64,000 nucleotides of DNA from Aulostomus chinensis (Eukaryota > Chordata > Actinopteri > Syngnathiformes > Aulostomidae), in NCBI GenBank assembly GCA_037954235.1, contig JBBMOA010000006.1:31391541-31455540 (forward strand). Direction: 5' to 3'. The notes under the pieces were generated by a model, which made no database searches, was not told the origin of the DNA, and saw nothing but the letters and a program-made list of their open reading frames with translations. Below, in pieces: positions 24,301 to 29,954 of this stretch; the stretch's first letter is position 1, and each line of letters begins with the position of its first letter. Position numbers and translations under genes: made by a program.

Positions 24301-27300
24301 AGCAGCTTCACGGGGACAAACGCTTCACCCCAGGCTCAAAGGGCCGGGACGAGGAGCAGGAGCAGGGAAACTCCATGGGCGCGACCCATGAAGTTGAGGA
24401 GCAGCCTGCTGACGTGGACACAGACGACGGGCAGCAGCCCACGTTCAAGAACACTTGGTGATGCTGCTGAAAGCCCTCGAGAAAGTTAGCAAGTCAGTCC
24501 TTCCAGACGCTGGTCAAACCCCAGGGATGTCATCAGCTTGTCTGAAGGCTACAGACTTTAACAAGAAAAGAAATGAATAAAAGGCAAAAATACGGTACCT
24601 GTTGCATCATGGGAAATATAGGAGCGTTTTTGGAGAATGAGATCAGTTTGTTGTCAAGTCAGGTTGTGTTTTTTTTTAATGCAGTTAAGCTGTGTCATGA
24701 AATGAGGAGACAAATGAACCACATCCAGTTTCTCCGCTGCAGCGACGCTGAACGGCCACCTCAGGGACGCTGAACGGCCACCTCAGGGACGCTGAACGGC
24801 CACCTCAGGGACGCTGAACGGCCACCTCAGGGACGCTGAACGGCCACCTCAGGGACGCTGAACGGCCACCTCCGCGTCACGTCACCGTCGGGCCTGCTTA
24901 ATATCACGCCATCTGTTTCTCATCTGTTTCATACTTCTTCTCCACTATAAATGCAGGAATCGGCGTGAGAGAACGGGGGTGCAAGCCAAAAGGATTTGGA
25001 CGCTTCGGTCATCTCATGCTGATTAAATCACCAACTATCCACTCGCTCGTCACATGATTGAGTCAGAGAGCTTTGGACTGGATCACCTTACGTAACGCCA
25101 CTCCGGTCTGGGCGCATCTGCTCAATCTGAGCCGATAACACTTTCAGGGGTAAAGCAGACAATTTCAGATCCAATCTGTGTCCCAGCCACTGCGCAGTCG
25201 GCCTGGTGCGTCTGTCCTTGGGACTGCCCTGCTGCCCCCCGCTCTCTTCTGCACTTTACACTGCTATATTGTTTATGCGTCAATACTCGTCCACAATGAC
25301 GGATTGTCCTATTGTGCTACGTGCAACAACAGGAAACACTGATGGCAGGCATTTTGATTGGGAGCCCCGTGACACACTTGAAGCTCACCCTATCCTCTTT
25401 TTGAGTGGGTTGTCAGTGCTTTTTCAGACCCCCCCCCCCCCCCCCCCATGACAAAGAGCCTCCTTAAATTTATCATGCTAGAAAAAACCCTTTAAGTTAA
25501 TCACTCGCACCAGGGACAACAACACTGATGCGTGCTGACATGAAAACACTCAGTGGACGAGCGACTGGGAGGCCTGGGGGTAGGTGGAGCATCTCTGGGA
25601 TGGAACTATTAACCCCCACAAGGGACTGGAGAAAGAGGACAGGCTGCTTACAAATGTAAAGAAAAGCTGTCCGGGAGAGCTGGAAGCCCCCGGGTCAGTT
25701 TGAAGGGACACACATGAAAAAGGAAACTAATTCACACTGAAACTTGTGACTTGTGTCTTAGTTCTCCATGAAAATGTGGACAAACTGTTGGACCTAAACA
25801 GCAACAGCTGAAAACTCCTTGTTTGTCGAGGTGGTAAATTGTTCCTAATGAGTCACTGTGTACTCGTGGCCCGTCTAGCAACCAAAGGGTCGTTGGTTCG
25901 ATCCCCGACCCTGGTGACCATGTCCAAGTGTCCTTGAGCAAGATACTGAACCAATAACTGCTCCTGATGAGCAGGTTGGCGCCTTGCATGGCAGCTCCAC
26001 CATCAGTGAGTGAACGGGTGAATGAGACGACCTGTAAAGAGCTTGGAGTGCCGCTAAAGTAGAAAAGCGCTCTATAAACTGAGTCCAATTACTTTCCAAC
26101 ACTTATTAGCGCTGTATGGACTCTCACGTTCTTAACTTTTGCAGTTAATTTTAAATGGAAGTTTTGAATGAATTCCAACTTTTATTTTTCCGCTTACTCT
26201 ATTTTTTTTTTAATAGAGTTTAATAGACACCTTTGGCTGTCTGGAGGTGCAGGACATGATCCTACGTTTGCCCTGCTGGAGGTTCAGCAGCGTGACCTGA
26301 GGAGAATAACAGGACTCCCACTGCTCCCAAATGAACCGGCACAACCCTCTAGCATGTAAGTAGAGTGCGTATTAACCCTGGCTCCTGATAACACTTTGGT
26401 ATGGATTTAATGTACTGCTGCTCACCAAGAATTCACTGTAGAGACTGCAGGAGTGCGTTACACCTCAGTTGCTGGTTCTGGATCAGCCGGAGCACGCAGA
26501 CATCTCAGTGATTAGAGGTCTTTCAGGTGCTCTCCAGTTCTTCTACCACGGCTGAATTCACCTGCTCAGAGGCCCCTGGCCCAAGTTTGCTAAAATAGCA
26601 TTTTATTTTGGACCGTCCAGAGCAGAGGTAGGTGATACTTAAATGTTCCATAACAGGAAACAAAGTCAGTAACCTTCCATAAAATGTATTTCTGAAAATA
26701 ACTCTCGTAGGTTCGGAAGGATCAGGTCCAGCAAAGAAGTCCTCATACCGTGTCCTGGAACTGGTTCTTCAGACAACTCTGACCTGCTTTTTTCACTACT
26801 TACTCCTGTCTTATTGATGAAGATTCTTTTGCAACACGCTTGATGCACCATCAGGATCTGAGCTGGACAGCACCGACGGATTTGACCTCAGACATGAGAC
26901 CCAGGGTGTTATCAGGTCACTTTGCATTTACAGTGGAAAATGTGTTTGATTGATGATGCGACGCGTGTGAAGCACACAACCCTGAAAGTAGCAGAACTGC
27001 ATAAACCAACTGATATGAAGTAAAGCTGGATGTGTGTGTGTGTGTGTGTGTGTGTGTGTTGCAGACCCACCCATATCTCCTTGAACACTGTTATCATGGG
27101 ACATCCTGCTGGATGTGGTGGAGTCCCCATCACCGGGCCAGATCTGACCGGTTTCATGAACCTGAATGATGGAGGCCTCTGACACCAGGACCTTCTGCTT
27201 CAGACGCTTCTGGGTCAGGGGTGTGGGTGGGCTGCTGCTGTTGAAGGACTGCTGGGAGGGTGACGGGCTTTTCTGCCGGTACATCTGGGAGGTGGTGGGA

Positions 27301-28340
27301 CTGGGGGACACATGGCTGGACGGGCCTGAGGAGAAGTCCTCCTCACTGGAGGTGAGGTTCTCATTGGAGCTGCAGTCCGGGGTGTAGCCTCCCCCAGCAT
27401 CATCCAAGCTGCGGGGGGAGTATGAGCGCCTGGGCCAGTTGAGGGGGGTGTCTTCCTCCACACTATGGTCCCTGATGTGGATCACTCGAGTGTCCCCCTC
27501 AGACATCACCCCCCCCACATACACACCAGTATCGGACAGGAACTCTACTGGCTTGCCCCCAGTGGAACGGACCACGCCGTCTTTCAGGAAGTCCGGGTTG
27601 ACCTGAGGTTTGTCATATGACTCATTGTAGACAACAGCCCCGTCAGTGGACCGACCCCTGCGGATGCCCCTCCAAACGCCCCCCTGAGGGCACTTATCCA
27701 GGTCCCCTGTGGCAGTGGACAGGTTAACAGGGACCGAATGCAGGGACCTCCTGCGCTCCATCTGCATGGCCTGACAGCCCACCGTGTCGATCTTGTCTGG
27801 CACGTTCCGGTCGTTGACTCTGACCAGCCCCCGATCGAAATGATATTCTGTGTTCAGACTGAATGGTTTTTCTGGACCCCCCAGCACAGACAGGCCTCTA
27901 CTGTCCCCGGCTGTGTTGGCTCTCCTGATGCGCTCAAAGTTGGACCTGAGAGCCGCCACCGAGCCAGCACCCACCGGGATGTCAGGAATGTCTGAGTCCA
28001 GGTCAGCAGGTGAGAGCCCCCCCTCTGGATGGGCCTGACACCTGTCTGTCTTGCTGGGATCCCTCTGCTGCTCCTCCACAGGTGCCTCATCTGTGTCAGG
28101 TGTCTTTTTGAACCCCCACCTGCGCCCTGCGTAGGACTTCCTCTCTGTAGCCAGCAGGGTCTGCAGGTAGATCATGCGGAAGCGCTCCTTGTTCACCTCC
28201 TTCTCCAGGTGCTTGACTGACATCTTACATTTGTCCAGCTCCTGTTCAATGTCCCCCAAAGAGTGGAGCTCCATGCAGGGGGGGTCAGACTCCGGGAACT
28301 GGGCTCTCCAAGCCTCCACAAACCCCACGGGCTCCACCAT
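932..28340 (-). CDS. bcr: bcr, breakpoint cluster region Rho GEF/GAP (17 coding exons, 3' part missing)
   Basis: BCR is a cytoplasmic scaffold with a coiled-coil oligomerisation segment, a Dbl-homology/PH Rho-GEF module, a C2 domain and a Rac-GAP domain. Coding exons, from the start: 28340-27071, 14351-14179, 11618-11514, 9885-9700, 8316-8209, 8006-7946, 7878-7826, 7741-7601, 5364-5243, 4883-4718, 4559-4440, 4258-4183, 4096-3992, 3910-3836, 3526-3429, 3228-3097, 991-932. They total 3051 nt (1017 codons), every junction has GT-AG and matching phase, and no stop interrupts. Visible modules: coiled coil about residues 28-68, DH about 485-680, PH about 695-855, C2 about 880-1010. The first exon is very large, as in other vertebrates. 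The RhoGAP exons (about 250 residues) are not in positions 1-931, so the gene runs off the left edge. The GRB2-binding tyrosine is replaced by Ser161. ABR is excluded by the BCR-type first exon. Confidence 0.97.
992..3096. other. bcr intron 16
   Basis: 2.1 kb. Short open frames only, none resembling a protein. Contains short C and G homopolymer runs near 2290 and 2807. No mobile element recognised. Confidence 0.6.
3097..3228 (-). CDS. bcr: bcr coding exon 16 (C2 domain)
   Basis: 44 residues, EFEIELEGSQTVRLLCYEK to IMAKGQIK. Acceptor ttccaag|GAGTTT, donor ATAAAG|GTACAA. Confidence 0.97.
3350..3368. repeat. G homopolymer tract
   Basis: About 17 Gs, interrupted by a T only at the edge, inside the short intron between bcr exons 15 and 16. 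It may form a G-quadruplex and is a likely sequencing-error site. Confidence 0.85.
3429..3526 (-). CDS. bcr: bcr coding exon 15 (C2 domain)
   Basis: Encodes NLYCSLEVDSFGYFVNKAKT and RVYRDSTEPSWNE, almost identical to mammalian BCR. Acceptor cccaccag|ACCTTT, donor AACGAG|GTGAGT. Confidence 0.97.
3836..3910 (-). CDS. bcr: bcr coding exon 14 (start of C2 domain)
   Basis: 75 nt encoding DDESPGLYGFLNVIVHSASG LKQS, the first C2 strands. Acceptor ctcgacag|ACGATG, donor TTAA|GTGAGT. Confidence 0.95.
3992..4096 (-). CDS. bcr: bcr coding exon 13 (PH-C2 linker)
   Basis: 34 full codons, FKSFSLTSLELQMLTNSCVK to VHTIPVTMNKE. Acceptor cttaaag|GCTTTA, donor GAGG|GTGAGG. Confidence 0.96.
4183..4258 (-). CDS. 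bcr: bcr coding exon 12 (C-terminal helix of PH domain)
   Basis: 25 residues, GFTFLISSDYERAEWREI to REQQKK. The invariant Trp of the terminal PH helix is present (AEWRE). Acceptor cctccag|GGTTTC, donor AAGT|GTGAGT. Confidence 0.96.
4440..4559 (-). CDS. bcr: bcr coding exon 11 (PH domain)
   Basis: 40 residues, RTIKGSKVMERLRKKLLEQE, then LLLLMSPNIAFRVANRNGK. Acceptor tctgtag|AGAACC, donor GGCAAA|GTAAGC. Confidence 0.96.
4718..4883 (-). CDS. bcr: bcr coding exon 10 (PH domain)
   Basis: Encodes GQQYDCKWYIPLADLTFQTL and then the MKIKISQMKNEIQREK helix that is inserted in the BCR-family PH domain. Acceptor ttctacag|GAAAGG, donor GAGAAG|GTGAGG. Confidence 0.97.
5243..5364 (-). CDS. bcr: bcr coding exon 9 (start of PH domain)
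   Basis: Encodes NRQLLRDRFMVELVEG and RKLRHVFLFTDLLLCTKLKKQ, the first strands of the PH domain. Acceptor cctggcag|AACCGT, donor GCCGG|GTGAGT, phase 2. Confidence 0.97.
5365..7600. other. bcr intron 8
   Basis: Holds a G run at about 5928-5940 and a SINE at 6194-6720. I recognise nothing else in it. Confidence 0.6.
6194..6720 (-). mobile_element. tRNA-derived SINE-like copy 1 with (GGAT)n tail, reverse orientation
   Basis: Read on the minus strand, a tRNA-like head (gtggagcagtgg, then aagaaggttgtgggtgg) leads into a body containing 'ctccacagtccaaagacatc' and 'tgggataggctccacccc'. It ends in a GGATGGATGG tail, seen here as tccatcca at 6194-6295. The same layout is widespread in percomorph fishes. 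Other copies are at 18370-18722, 42241-42645, 49535-49765 and 56757-56905. The head region is tandemly triplicated in this copy (about 47 bp x 3, 6572-6712). Box B is degenerate, so the copy is old. Confidence 0.75.
7601..7741 (-). CDS. bcr: bcr coding exon 8 (end of DH domain)
   Basis: 47 residues, DLLKHTPSSHLDHPLLQDAL to NEEITPRRQSMTVKKGE. Acceptor cttcccag|GACCTA, donor GGCGAG|GTCAGT. Confidence 0.97.
7826..7878 (-). CDS. bcr: bcr coding exon 7 (DH domain, small exon)
   Basis: 53 nt; with the carried base it encodes ALLYKPVDRVTRSTLVLH, the conserved CR3 helix of DH domains. Acceptor tccacag|CTCTCC, donor CTGCAT|GTAAGT. Confidence 0.96.
7946..8006 (-). CDS. bcr: bcr coding exon 6 (DH domain, small exon)
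   Basis: 61 nt encoding NLKVKTTKECKDKSAKKSLE plus one base. It is a short Lys-rich insert matching the variable NLRARSNKDAKDP stretch of human BCR. Acceptor tcaccag|AATCTG, donor TGGAAG|GTGAGT. Confidence 0.95.
8209..8316 (-). CDS. bcr: bcr coding exon 5 (DH domain)
   Basis: 36 residues, ASQLGVYRAFVDNYKVAVE to CCQANVQFAEISE. Acceptor ttcctgcag|GCCAGC, donor TCAGAG|GTATGT. Confidence 0.97.
8765..8830 (+). repeat. diverged left end of the ttagcttagc TIR element family
   Basis: 'gttagcttagtgcagtgagtgg' followed by 'agcggggggaagtgttagc' matches the terminal motif of the elements at 13315 and 44668. A matching opposite end ('gtgctaagctaactagc') occurs near 9165-9182, so 8765-9185 may be one decayed element interrupted by the LINE-tail-like stretch. 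Confidence 0.5.
8870..9135 (+). mobile_element. retroposon 3' end with tatctta-type tail
   Basis: AT-rich stretch ending 'gatgtaaatttccccactgtgggacgattaaaggttgatcttatctta' (written here only as a landmark; key parts are aatttcccca, gtgggac and the final atcttatctta). This terminus is very common in fish genomes as the 3' end of a non-LTR retroposon. The exact family cannot be fixed from this fragment. Confidence 0.5.
9700..9885 (-). CDS. bcr: bcr coding exon 4 (DH domain)
   Basis: 62 residues, PMKPLRAAATTSQPM through IETIFFKVPELHEIH to VGDLFQRL, nearly identical to mammalian BCR. It is the central DH region. The acceptor is ttttatgaag|CCCATG and the donor is AGACTG|GTATGC. Confidence 0.97.
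10186..10445 (-). mobile_element. chimeric tRNA-derived SINE (different head, same tail)
   Basis: On the minus strand it begins 'agagcggtcatctagcaacc' and 'gggtcgctggttccatcccc' (box B-like). It continues with 'gtccttgagcaagacactga', the head of the element at 25855. It then switches to 'tcagctgggataggctccac' and a ggatggatgg tail, as in the SINE at 6194. It therefore joins the head of one family to the body of the other. Confidence 0.7.
11514..11618 (-). CDS. bcr: bcr coding exon 3 (DH domain start)
   Basis: 105 nt encoding 35 residues with the core motif LEMRKWVLSAILASEETYL, the first helix (CR1) of the Dbl-homology domain. The acceptor is tatgtcag|GTGGAG and the donor is GATT|GTACGT. Confidence 0.96.
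13217..13704 (+). mobile_element. non-autonomous DNA element with about 45-bp terminal inverted repeats (copy A)
   Basis: Left end 'ccagttagcttagcacaatg' + 'actggtagtgggtgggaagtg' (13315-13360) is the near-perfect reverse complement of the right end (13654-13704, 'cacttcccacccactaccag' + 'ccattgggctatgctaacta'). An outer flank, 'ttaaaggaacacaccacctt' at 13217, belongs to a widespread fish repeat. About 290 bp of internal sequence is shared with 44668-45057 at high identity. Short open frames on either strand are not protein-like. Confidence 0.75.
13634..14045 (+). repeat. 67-bp tandem satellite derived from the element's right end
   Basis: About six units of cctggatctgagctagctga + tgctaacacttcccacccac + tatgagccattgtgctaagc + taactag, period 67. 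The first unit is the right terminal repeat of copy A. Lies in bcr intron 2. Confidence 0.9.
14179..14351 (-). CDS. bcr: bcr coding exon 2
   Basis: Acceptor tcctcacag|ACGTCC, donor CTGCCG|GTAAAG. It encodes about 57 residues ending in SPTSSPQLRSKSRCSRD and SLDSTLP. This corresponds to the 'SPSSSPHLSSKGRGSRD' linker ahead of the DH domain in mammalian BCR. The first half is poorly conserved, as expected for a linker. Confidence 0.9.
16772..16813. repeat. perfect 18-bp inverted repeat with 6-nt loop
   Basis: Arms aaaggatctacctcccaa (16772-16789) and ttgggaggtagatccttt (16796-16813) are exact reverse complements around tccagc. Further out, ttgcacc and ggtgcaa can also pair. It lies about 100 bp before the L2 fragment. 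Confidence 0.9.
16905..17868 (+). pseudogene. L2-type LINE, 5'-truncated reverse-transcriptase C-terminus and 3' UTR
   Basis: The first frame reads NLGVMIDDQLTFKVHV, ALYNIRKIRPFL, VQALVISRIDYCNSLLAGLP and IQNAAARLVFN. After a frameshift near 17250-17290 it continues IKFKALLLAHKTIPRTAPAY, RSLRSA-like SRPLRSACQRRLVLPAQR and VVPKWWNQLPNSV. This is the C-terminal region of L2-clade reverse transcriptases, common in fish. The 3' end 'cgctttggacaaaagcgtct' + 'gctaaatga' is the typical L2 tail. An A18 and G10 run interrupts the 3' UTR. Dead copy: 5' truncated and frameshifted. Confidence 0.85.
17885..18240 (+). mobile_element. diverged copy B of the ttagcttagc TIR element
   Basis: Starts 'gttagcttagcacaatgact' + 'ggtagtgggtgggaagtgg', followed by 'atatcaagagggttgtgtgt', as in copies A and C, then diverges. 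It sits directly after the L2 tail. The right end is not clear. Confidence 0.6.
18370..18722 (-). mobile_element. tRNA-derived SINE-like copy 2
   Basis: Same body as copy 1 (gatgtctttggactgtggag, tgggggccacagtgctgacc), with a short catcca tail at 18370-18390. Here the head keeps 'gctgaccactgcaccaccct', closer to the family's usual head than copy 1. Confidence 0.75.
21316..21343. repeat. (CA)n microsatellite
   Basis: About 14 uninterrupted CA units within bcr intron 1. Confidence 0.9.
21437..23152. repeat. 1.7-kb 12/24-bp minisatellite
   Basis: Roughly 140 units of a 12-bp monomer (agaagcctgact / agaagagtgagc) arranged mostly as 24-bp dimers, with local higher-order variants such as tagaagactgaa at the left and tagaagtctgac at the right. 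Because the period is a multiple of three and lacks stops, an open frame runs across it on both strands (about 650 codons minus, rich in SQASAHSS; about 580 codons plus, rich in RRVSRSLT). I see no coding evidence beyond that. Confidence 0.95.
24744..24872. repeat. 22-bp minisatellite, six copies
   Basis: Six near-identical copies of gacgctgaacggccacct + cagg, ending at a diverged half unit. Very low divergence suggests recent expansion. Confidence 0.95.
25431..25447. repeat. C homopolymer tract
   Basis: 17 consecutive Cs in bcr intron 1, corresponding to a G tract on the sense strand of bcr. Confidence 0.9.
25855..26095 (+). mobile_element. tRNA-like SINE (second family)
   Basis: A box B-like 'gttggttcgatccccg' follows 'ctagcaaccaaagggtc'. 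The body contains 'gtgtccttgagcaagatact' and the end is 'agaaaagcgctctataaact'. This structure is typical of an abundant fish tRNA-derived SINE. No tRNA gene is claimed, because the acceptor and anticodon arms do not form. Confidence 0.65.
26217..26355 (+). other. exon-like open frame, unknown
   Basis: 139 nt open in one frame, reading LWLSGGAGHDPTFALLEVQQ then RDLRRITGLPLLPNEPAQPS. It is preceded by ctattttttttttaatag (acceptor-like) and followed by GCAT|GTAAGT (consensus donor). It is antisense within bcr intron 1. I do not recognise the sequence; it could be an exon of an unrecognised transcript, part of an old transposon, or chance. Confidence 0.25.
27030..27059. repeat. (TG)n microsatellite next to bcr exon 1 donor
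   Basis: 15 TG units (CA on the bcr sense strand) beginning about 11 nt downstream of the exon 1 splice donor. Confidence 0.95.
27071..28340 (-). CDS. bcr: bcr coding exon 1 (coiled coil, Ser/Thr/Pro-rich region)
   Basis: It opens with MVEPVGFVEAWRAQFPES, the BCR N-terminus, followed by the coiled-coil stretch IEQELDKCKMSVKHLEKEV and RFRMIYLQTLL. The remainder is low-complexity and Ser/Pro-rich. It includes the strongly conserved segments RRSYSPRS and GGGYTPDCSSNENLTSSEED, part of the region that binds SH2 domains independently of phosphotyrosine in mammals. The donor is GATATGG|GTGGGT, phase 1. A CA repeat starts about 10 nt into the intron. The start is the first ATG of the conserved frame, so it is secure. 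Confidence 0.97.
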
Positions 28341-29280
28341 CGTTACTAAACTCGAACAAACACCATCAACTCTTACTGAGAACCAGCAGGACTCCGCTGG
28401 ACGACCTCCGGGTTTCCATGCTGCTGAAGAACGAAGAACCCAGTTCAGCTTCAGGAACGCGCTCCCCGGCCCGGGACCGCGAGGCGCCGCGTGCAGAGCC
28501 CGAATCTCCGGACTGTCCCTCCGGGTCTCTGGCTCCTGGTCCGTGGCAGCAACGAGGGAGGGGCTTCGGGGCTCAGGATTATCCTGAAATCTCCCTTGGA
28601 TGGATGATGATGATGATCGTTAGGGCATAACTTTACTTATAAAAATAGAGTTTCCAGGAAGAGACGATTAGCGCGGAGGACAGGACCGGAGGAGAGCAGC
28701 GAACGTTCCCCGGAGGACGCCGGCGGGCTGAGCGGGAGGTTCGCGCTTATAAGGCGGACACATTCAGCCCGATGATACGATGCTCCTTCCAGAACCGACG
28801 GGTCCCGCTGACCCACCTGGACGCGGACGGGTCTCGGGGACACAACCCTCTGCCCTGCTCGGGACTCTGGCGAATCCCGACAAAGTTTACCGCAACTGAA
28901 GCGTCTTGTGAGAGCGCGGGAAACAGCGCCTCCCCGCGGCAGCCCAGCCCTAATCGACATGACGGCGCGTTCACATACAACACGCACGTGACTACACGGT
29001 GTGTGTAACGCGTTCTAATACTGCGTAGTGGAGTATCGTGTACTTTCATAGTGGTTTCACTGGTCACCAACAACATTCATTACCACAGAGGTTCGGTTTC
29101 GGGTTCGGCTGTTAACTCGAGTGACTGACGGTGGATCAGGCGCGGGATCCCCGCAGATCACCGACCAGACGGACTTCGATCGCGTGGCTTGCCGCCTCCT
29201 GCACCTCCAACGCCTGCGTGCGCAGGTTTGGGGCAGCTTTGATCTCTCGACCAGCGACTTCCTGTTAGCGACGCCTGTTG

Positions 29281-29294
29281 GTCTCCATGGCGAC
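29281..29294 (+). promoter_or_regulatory. RFX X-box (GTCTCC AT GGCGAC)
   Basis: Fits the X-box consensus RYYNYY-N(1-3)-RRNRAC at every defined position, with the usual 2-nt AT spacer. RFX factors bind such sites to switch on ciliary genes, and ift81 is one. It lies 530 bp before the ift81 start codon and 940 bp from that of bcr. Confidence 0.6.
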
Positions 29295-29309
29295 GCAGCG
29301 CGACGTAGC

Positions 29310-29775
29310 CGCCGCTAGCTACCAGCTCCCGTTCTCGTCCGCTAGCTTCTCGGTCTCGCCCGCTAGCTACCCGCTCCCGGTCTCGTCCGCTAGCTTCCCG
29401 GTCTCGTCCGCTAGCTTCTCGGTCTCGCCCGCTAGCTACCAGCTCCCGTTCTCGTCCGCTAGCTTCTCGGTCTCGCCCGCTAGCTACCCGCTCCCGGTCT
29501 CGTCCGCAAGCTACCGGTCTTGGTCTCGTCTGCTAGCTATTGGTCCCGGTCTCGTTCGCTAGCTTCTCGGTCTCGTCCGCTAGCATTCCGGTCCCGGTCT
29601 AGTCTGCCAGCTATCGGACCCGGTCTAGTCTGCTAGCTATCGTCCCGGTCTAGTCCGCTAGCTATCCGGTCCCGGTCTCGTCCGCTAGCTATCCGGTCAC
29701 GGTCTCGTCAGCTAGCTGAGGGCTACGCGTCATCGGGGAATCGCTGGTTCTCTCGGCCGCGGTCCTGCTAGCTAC
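29310..29775. repeat. GCTAGC-rich 21-25-bp minisatellite
   Basis: About 18 irregular units of the type 'tccgctagcttctcggtctcg' / 'cgctagctacccgctcccgg'. Most carry the palindrome GCTAGC. It ends about 40 bp before the ift81 start codon, so much of it may be transcribed as 5' UTR. Confidence 0.9.
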
Positions 29776-29810
29776 GTGAGCCCGACAGCAGGACTCGGCC
29801 GGCCACCAAG

Positions 29811-29954
29811 ATGAGCGAGCAACTAAAATTCATCGTTGAACGTCTAAACAAAGACCCATTCAAGAAAAACCTGAACCTCATCACGTTCGACTCCCTGGAA
29901 CCGATCCAGCTGCTGCAGCTTTTGAACGACGTCCTGGCGGAAATCGACCCAAAG
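29811..29954 (+). CDS. ift81: ift81 coding exon 1
   Basis: 48 codons, MSEQLKFIVERLN to LITFDSLEPIQLLQLLND and VLAEIDPK. Start of the CH-like tubulin-binding domain. Donor CCAAAG|GTGGGG. Confidence 0.98.

Larger units (their letters stand above)
14352..27070. other. bcr intron 1 (12.7 kb)
   Basis: Contains, in order: a short perfect hairpin (16772-16813), an L2 LINE tail (16905-17868), a relic of the TIR family (17885-18240), a SINE (18370-18722), a large minisatellite (21437-23152), a 22-bp minisatellite (24744-24872), a C run (25431-25447), a tRNA-like SINE (25855-26095), an exon-like frame (26217-26355) and a TG run (27030-27059). Stretches 14352-16770, 18730-21430 and 23160-24740 show nothing I recognise. 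Confidence 0.7.
28341..29810. promoter_or_regulatory. bidirectional bcr/ift81 promoter interval
   Basis: The start codons of bcr (28340, minus) and ift81 (29811, plus) are 1470 bp apart, head to head. The stretch 28430-29330 is GC-rich with many CpGs and no TATA box that I can see. It contains a palindromic cctgcgtgcgcagg (about 29213-29226, NRF1-like) and a full X-box at 29281-29294. The last 460 bp before ift81 is a GCTAGC minisatellite. Transcription starts cannot be placed from sequence alone. Confidence 0.75.

Noticed and set aside
25870..25925. Functional tRNA gene
   Set aside because: Only a box B-like match is present; no acceptor stem or anticodon arm, and it belongs to a SINE.
932..28340. 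Identity as abr, the bcr paralogue
   Set aside because: The large first exon with the BCR-type coiled coil and SYSPRS/TPDCSSNENL segments is specific to BCR.
27166..28630. Plus-strand frames opposite bcr exon 1
   Set aside because: Shadow frames of a GC-rich, strongly conserved coding exon on the other strand.
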